Position numbers and translations under genes: made by a program. A stretch of DNA of 35,710 nt from positions 1 to 35,710 of the forward strand of contig JAFQFH010000026.1 of the NCBI GenBank assembly GCA_017398685.1, read 5' to 3'. Positions within the stretch are counted from its first letter, which is position 1. Each line of letters begins with the position of its first letter. Below the pieces are notes generated by a model, which had not been told where the DNA came from, made no database searches, and saw nothing but the letters and a program-made list of their open reading frames with translations. Shown here piece by piece: positions 31,792 to 35,710 of this stretch. Source of the stretch: Oscillospiraceae bacterium (GTDB lineage: Bacteria; Bacillota; Clostridia; Oscillospirales; Oscillospiraceae).

Positions 31792-32745
31792 ATGAAAAAG
31801 AAAAAGCTTTCTAAGTTGGCTGTTATAGAAATACCCTACGGGGATATCGGCTGGGGAACGAGTCCCGGGCATGAATGGGAAGGCGTGCGCTCTGATATCC
31901 AGCACTGGAAAAAGTACAGAGAGCTGGATGACTACAGGCTGTGCGGGGTATACACAAGGGCAGAAGTGCCCTATTGTGTTGATGAGCTGGTGCTGGAGCA
32001 ACCGGTTGACAACGAAGTATATCTTGCTCTGGCAAAAAAAGTATCAGACATTGTGTCAACACACCTTGAAAAGGGAGAAGCAGTTCTCGCCGTTGGTGGG
32101 TACTGCAGGGATGCAGTGGGGATATGCGGCGGTATCCAGCGGGCATTCGGTAAAGATACCAGAATAGGAATTGTATATCTTGATGCCCACAGCGATATGG
32201 CAAGTCCCGAGATAACAAAATCCGGAATTCTGGGAGGAATGGACCTTAACTGTGTACTGGGGCTGAGCCTCCCTGAATGGAGAGAAGCCGCATACCTGGA
32301 GAAACCTGTGGAAGCCGGAAATGTAATACTGGGGGATTTCAGGAATATCCTGCCAAATGAAGATGACGGCACCTCAGAACTGGTCCGCAAGCTGGATATT
32401 GTGCTCATGGGCCCCGATATATTCTGCGATGAGCAAGCCTTCCGGGCACAGGTCGAATCCCTGGCGGAACGGGTGGATATAATATATCTTCACATAGATG
32501 AGGACGTCCTGGACAAAAAGTATGCCCCCAACGCCTGGTGTCTGTCCGAAATTCCCGGTCCATCGGTGGAGCTTGTCAATAAACACATCAAAACAGTGAT
32601 GAATACGGGAAAAGTCGCGGTATTCAGCGTGTTGGATGTCTACTTTGAGCTTGACGAGAACGGACAGGAAGCAGCTACCCTGAATGCCATGAGAATGATT
32701 TCCTCAGGGCTTGAAGCCTGGAAAGAGCAGCCGGAAATCGGATAA
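31792..32745 (+). CDS. arginase/agmatinase superfamily protein with variant active site
   Basis: A 317-residue ureohydrolase-fold protein. Most binuclear metal ligands are present: DAHSD (D131, H133, D135) and HIDEDVLD (D236, D238). The first ligand motif, normally GGxHS, reads GGYCR, so His is replaced by Cys (C105). The substrate-guanidinium Glu of the VEVNP motif is replaced by Asp in SVLDVYF (D282), and the Ser and Pro flanking the last Asp box (SxDxDxxDP) are His and Lys. Substrate and chemistry may therefore differ from arginase or agmatinase. It is monocistronic with its own promoter, divergent from the creatinase-like operon. The start is preceded by GAAAGGA. Confidence 0.85.
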   Translation: MKKKKLSKLAVIEIPYGDIGWGTSPGHEWEGVRSDIQHWKKYRELDDYRLCGVYTRAEVPYCVDELVLEQPVDNEVYLALAKKVSDIVSTHLEKGEAVLAVGGYCRDAVGICGGIQRAFGKDTRIGIVYLDAHSDMASPEITKSGILGGMDLNCVLGLSLPEWREAAYLEKPVEAGNVILGDFRNILPNEDDGTSELVRKLDIVLMGPDIFCDEQAFRAQVESLAERVDIIYLHIDEDVLDKKYAPNAWCLSEIPGPSVELVNKHIKTVMNTGKVAVFSVLDVYFELDENGQEAATLNAMRMISSGLEAWKEQPEIG

Positions 32746-32775
32746 AAAACAAACTGCGCAAAATTTCAGTCTATA

Positions 32776-32825
32776 CAAACCGACTCCCAGTCAAACCAAA
32801 AGTTTGGCTGGGAGTCTTTCGGTTC
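32776..32825. terminator. terminator-like hairpin between converging genes
   Basis: GACTCCCAG (32782-32790) pairs with CTGGGAGTC (32808-32816), plus inner CAAAC/GTTTG pairs. The stem is strong but the T tracts on both sides are short. Confidence 0.65.
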
Positions 32826-32857
32826 GCTCAAGACATTTAGTTTGTTTGTTTATTAAA

Positions 32858-33847
32858 TCAGCTCAAATCCTTTGCGTAGATGATGCTGGGCTCGAACTCG
32901 AAAATGTCATCGGGACCCTGACGGGTGTACTCGCCGGCGAAGATCTGCTCCATAAGCTCAATGCAGCTGGTGCCGAAGAACTCGGGGTACATGGTTACAA
33001 CTGCGTACATGGAGCAGTCGGGACCGCCGTCTGTCATAAGCTGGATCTGCTCGTCAGTACCGTCGTAGGTGACGACAATAACATCCTCTGCACCGATCTC
33101 CTGCAGGCCGTGCCAACCGGCAACGCCGCAGTCACCAACGTATGCGAAGATACCGTCGGTCTCGGGGTAGGTGGTGACCATGTCAACTGCCCATGCACGG
33201 AGAGTGTCGCGGTTGAGGTCCATGGTACGTCTCTTGGTCCAGGTAACGCTGGGGTGATTTTCCTTCAGATAATCGGTGAAACCATCGTTGCGGCGCCAGG
33301 AAGAAGCAACGGAGGGATCCTCTTCATAGATAACGATGTGAGCATCTTCCATGCCGTTGAGAGCTTCCATCATGGCCTTTGCTGCCAGCTGACCACCCAT
33401 GTAGTCATCGCATCTGACGGCGGCAGTCTCGTTGCCGGCAACGGCAAGACAGTCATAGCCGATAATGGGCAGGCCGGCATCTACGACCTTCTGAACCATG
33501 TCACCTGCGGCATCGCAGTCAATTGCGGTGTAGATAATGCCGTCGGGACGCTGAACGATCAGGTTTTCAAGGTACTCAACAGCCTTGTTCCAGTCGCCGG
33601 TGGGGTCAAGAACCTGAAGGTTCCAGCCGCGTGCATCGCATTCCTTCTGGACCTGGTTGACGACGTCAGTTGCAAACTGCTCGCCCATATCCCAGGGGAT
33701 TATTGCAATGTTTTTTGCTTCGACAGCGGGTTCGGCGGGAGCTGCTGCGCTCTCCTCTGCGGGAGCAGCCTCTTCTGCCTTCTGGCCGCATGCAGTCAGG
33801 CTGAAGAGCATGACACATGCCAGGATGAGTGCTAAGAATTTTTTCAT
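32858..33847 (-). CDS. ABC transporter substrate-binding lipoprotein, RbsB-like
   Basis: A 329-residue sugar-type binding protein (periplasmic-binding-protein 4 family). The lipoprotein signal is MKKFLALILACVMLFSLTAC with the lipidated Cys at residue 20, then an Ala/Glu/Pro-rich tether (22-43). The core shows IAIIPWDMGEQFATDVVNQVQ, NLIVQRPDGIIYTAIDCDAAG and VVTYDGTDEQ. ATG 33847 has AGGAGG five bases upstream. It is the last gene of the rbs-type operon. The ligand need not be a sugar: the cleft segment has DWNKAVEYLENLI but no recognisable ribose or galactose fingerprint. Confidence 0.92.
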   Translation of the reverse strand: MKKFLALILACVMLFSLTACGQKAEEAAPAEESAAAPAEPAVEAKNIAIIPWDMGEQFATDVVNQVQKECDARGWNLQVLDPTGDWNKAVEYLENLIVQRPDGIIYTAIDCDAAGDMVQKVVDAGLPIIGYDCLAVAGNETAAVRCDDYMGGQLAAKAMMEALNGMEDAHIVIYEEDPSVASSWRRNDGFTDYLKENHPSVTWTKRRTMDLNRDTLRAWAVDMVTTYPETDGIFAYVGDCGVAGWHGLQEIGAEDVIVVTYDGTDEQIQLMTDGGPDCSMYAVVTMYPEFFGTSCIELMEQIFAGEYTRQGPDDIFEFEPSIIYAKDLS

Positions 33848-33890
33848 TGTTGCCTCCTGATAATTATTTTTTATTTTAAGAGCAGTAATT

Positions 33891-34964
33891 CTACTCTTGT
33901 TTCTTTTCGGTGGTGGCTTTGGCAGCCTCAGGGGCCTGCGGGAGCTTCTTTGCCACTGCCTTCCGGAACTTTCCGGAACCACCCATGGATATGGCCATGG
34001 AATAATACACTGCAGCGATCATGATGACACCGCGGACAACCATCTGCCAGTTGGAAGTAATGAACATCAGGTTCATGCCGTTGCTGATCATGCCTATCAT
34101 TACGGAGCCAAGGAATATACCGAGAGCAGAGCCTGCACCGCCGCCAAGGGGAACGCCGCCCATAGCGCAGGCGGATATGGCGTAGGTGGCATAGTTGTTG
34201 CCGGCGTTGGGTGTGGCAGAGCCGACGCGGGCGGTCATGAGAATTCCTGCAAAGCCTGCAAGTGCAGCGCTGATGACGTAGGTCATCATGCGGATGCGCT
34301 TGGTGTTGACGCCGGAGAAGTATGCTGCCTGATAGTTGCCGCCGTTTGCGTAGATCTTACGGCCGAAGGAAGTGCCTTTGAGGACAAAGCCCACAATAAA
34401 GAACACAAGGAACATCAGTATGACGTTCAGAGGAACTCCAAAGAAATGCGCGGAACCGAGGAACTTGAATTCTTCAGGCAGGTTGCTTACAGGGGAGTTG
34501 TTGCAGACGATGTAAATAATTCCGCGAATGGCGGTATCGGTACCGAGTGTAACGATGAAGGGGGGTATTTCTGTCCGGGAGACTATGAAGCCGTTGATTG
34601 CACCGAAGACGCAGCAAATCAGGATTGCCACGACTACAGCCAGCCACATGGGAAGATGCAGACCGTAAAGCCCGGTTGTAACCATAAGGGCACAGCACGC
34701 GCCGCCAAGACCGCAGATGGCACTGCAGGAAAGGTCGAAGGTGCCGTTTATCATGGGGAATGCGACGGCGCAGGCGAGAATTCCGTAGACTACTATCTGC
34801 TGAAGGAGATTTTTAATATTCTGCAACGATAAGAACGCAGGGTTCCTCAGGTAGACAATAAACCCAAACGTAATTATAAGCAGAATAACACCGGCTAATT
34901 CTCTGACGCTGGAATTGCTGAGGCGTGAAATTAAACTGCCCTCTTTTTCTTTCAAAGATTTCAT
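33891..34964 (-). CDS. ABC transporter permease, RbsC-like
   Basis: A 357-residue membrane permease of the BPD_transp_2 family with about ten helices. The family segments INGTFDLSCSAICGLGGACCAL, FIVTLGTDTAIRGIIYIVCN and GVNTKRIRMMTYVISAALAGFAGIL are visible. The C-terminal tail (AVAKKLPQAPEAAKATTEKKQE) is charged. ATG 34964 is preferred over ATG 34973: GGGAG lies nine bases upstream of the former but directly abuts the latter. It is the middle gene of the operon, 43 bases before the binding protein. Confidence 0.93.
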   Translation of the reverse strand: MKSLKEKEGSLISRLSNSSVRELAGVILLIITFGFIVYLRNPAFLSLQNIKNLLQQIVVYGILACAVAFPMINGTFDLSCSAICGLGGACCALMVTTGLYGLHLPMWLAVVVAILICCVFGAINGFIVSRTEIPPFIVTLGTDTAIRGIIYIVCNNSPVSNLPEEFKFLGSAHFFGVPLNVILMFLVFFIVGFVLKGTSFGRKIYANGGNYQAAYFSGVNTKRIRMMTYVISAALAGFAGILMTARVGSATPNAGNNYATYAISACAMGGVPLGGGAGSALGIFLGSVMIGMISNGMNLMFITSNWQMVVRGVIMIAAVYYSMAISMGGSGKFRKAVAKKLPQAPEAAKATTEKKQE

Positions 34965-34996
34965 TTTTGCCATCTCCCTTGTTGTGTGTATATTAC

Positions 34997-35710
34997 TCAG
35001 ATTGCCATTTCCATAATGGACTGTTCTGTAGCGGTTTTTGCATCGACCGTGCCGGAAACCTTACCCTCGTGCATTACAACGATACGGTCACTTACAGCCA
35101 GAAGCTCGGGCAGCTCGGAGGAAACCATCAGTATTGCAAAGCCCTTACATGCCAGGTCGTTGATAATTTTGTATATTTCGGATTTTGCGCCGACGTCCAC
35201 GCCTCGTGTGGGCTCGTCAAGCAGGATTATTCCGGGGTTTGAAGCCAAAGCCTTGGCAAGAACTATCTTTTGCTGATTTCCGCCCGAGAGCATTTTTGCT
35301 TTCGTTGACAGGCTTGCAGTTTTGATGCTCAGCTCAGATACGTACTTTTTGCCGACGGCAACTTCTTTTCTGTGGCTTGCCACGCCGAATCTGGAGAGCA
35401 CATCCAGAATGCTCAGAACCGTATTCTGAAGAACCGAGTGCTCGAGAATAAGGCCCTGATCCTTTCTGTCCTCCGGCACAAAAGAGAAGCCCCGTTTTAT
35501 TGCTTCTTCGGGAGTCTTGTTGTGTATCACCTGGCCGTTGAGCAAGACTTCTCCCTCGTAGGGGTCAATGCCGAAGATTGCCCTGAGGACCTCCGTGCGT
35601 CCTGAGCCTATCAGACCGCCGAAGCCCAGAACCTCACCGCGTCTGAGCTCAAAGCTCACATCCTCAACACTGGCGTTGTTGAGATGCCGCACCTCAAGGA
35701 TGGTTTCTCC
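34997..35710 (-). CDS. sugar-type ABC transporter ATP-binding protein, RbsA/MglA-like (5' part outside window)
   Basis: The last 237 residues of a two-domain importer ATPase are visible. The segment is the second ATPase domain of RbsA/MglA proteins: a degenerate Walker A (GLIGSGRTE), FSFVPEDRKDQGLI, signature LSGGNQQKIVLAKAL and Walker B IILLDEPTRGVDVGAKSEIY. It is open to the right window edge, so start, first domain and promoter cannot be seen. It is 32 bases before the permease gene. Confidence 0.93.
   Translation of the reverse strand, partial: GETILEVRHLNNASVEDVSFELRRGEVLGFGGLIGSGRTEVLRAIFGIDPYEGEVLLNGQVIHNKTPEEAIKRGFSFVPEDRKDQGLILEHSVLQNTVLSILDVLSRFGVASHRKEVAVGKKYVSELSIKTASLSTKAKMLSGGNQQKIVLAKALASNPGIILLDEPTRGVDVGAKSEIYKIINDLACKGFAILMVSSELPELLAVSDRIVVMHEGKVSGTVDAKTATEQSIMEMAI

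Noticed and set aside
32711-34832. Long plus-strand open frames opposite the rbs-type genes.
   Set aside because: They are antisense to a lipoprotein and a permease with complete signatures and binding sites.

Overview
The window reads as a chromosome segment of a moderately GC-rich, spore-forming anaerobic member of the Clostridia (an Oscillospiraceae- or Lachnospiraceae-like gut bacterium). The reasons are the dipicolinate synthase genes dpaA/dpaB and a spoIID gene, strong AGGAGG-type ribosome binding sites, sigma-A promoters, many intrinsic terminators, and Gram-positive surface and transport families. No rRNA, tRNA, CRISPR array, insertion sequence or phage gene was seen. The taxon is an inference.

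Left part (1-15060). A truncated old-yellow-enzyme reductase is followed by a YhhN-family membrane protein with a one-base frameshift near its end. Next comes a secreted protein with an Asn-Gly heptad repeat, divergent from a membrane acyltransferase. Then come dpaA-dpaB, a dihydrofolate reductase running tail-to-tail into spoIID, and an unassigned membrane protein. A Na/Pi cotransporter-HD hydrolase operon, nagA, a membrane-anchored GDPD phosphodiesterase and an MFS transporter complete this part.

Middle part (15060-23280). This is a cell-envelope block. An MBOAT O-acyltransferase is paired with a membrane-anchored SGNH-like protein, as in DltB/DltD or AlgI/AlgJ. A GT-C-like membrane protein forms an operon with a secreted protein of about five lipocalin-like repeats. 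A DUF6056-like membrane protein is transcribed divergently from them.

Right part (23280-35710). This looks like a catabolic island for one unidentified, probably nitrogen-containing, small molecule. One operon encodes a TauABC/SsuABC-type importer (ATPase, permease, binding protein) plus a metallo-beta-lactamase-fold hydrolase, followed by a LacI-family regulator with its own promoter. A perfect 14-bp palindrome lies at the predicted start of the importer transcript. Upstream is a second minus-strand operon: a creatinase/M24-like protein lacking most canonical metal ligands, a TIGR04076 protein, an amidohydrolase and a small HTH protein. Divergent from it is an arginase-superfamily protein with variant active-site residues. 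An RbsABC-type importer closes the window and runs off its right edge. Creatinase-fold, arginase-fold, amidohydrolase and MBL enzymes with two importers and a local repressor form the most unusual assembly here. Its substrate cannot be read from sequence alone.
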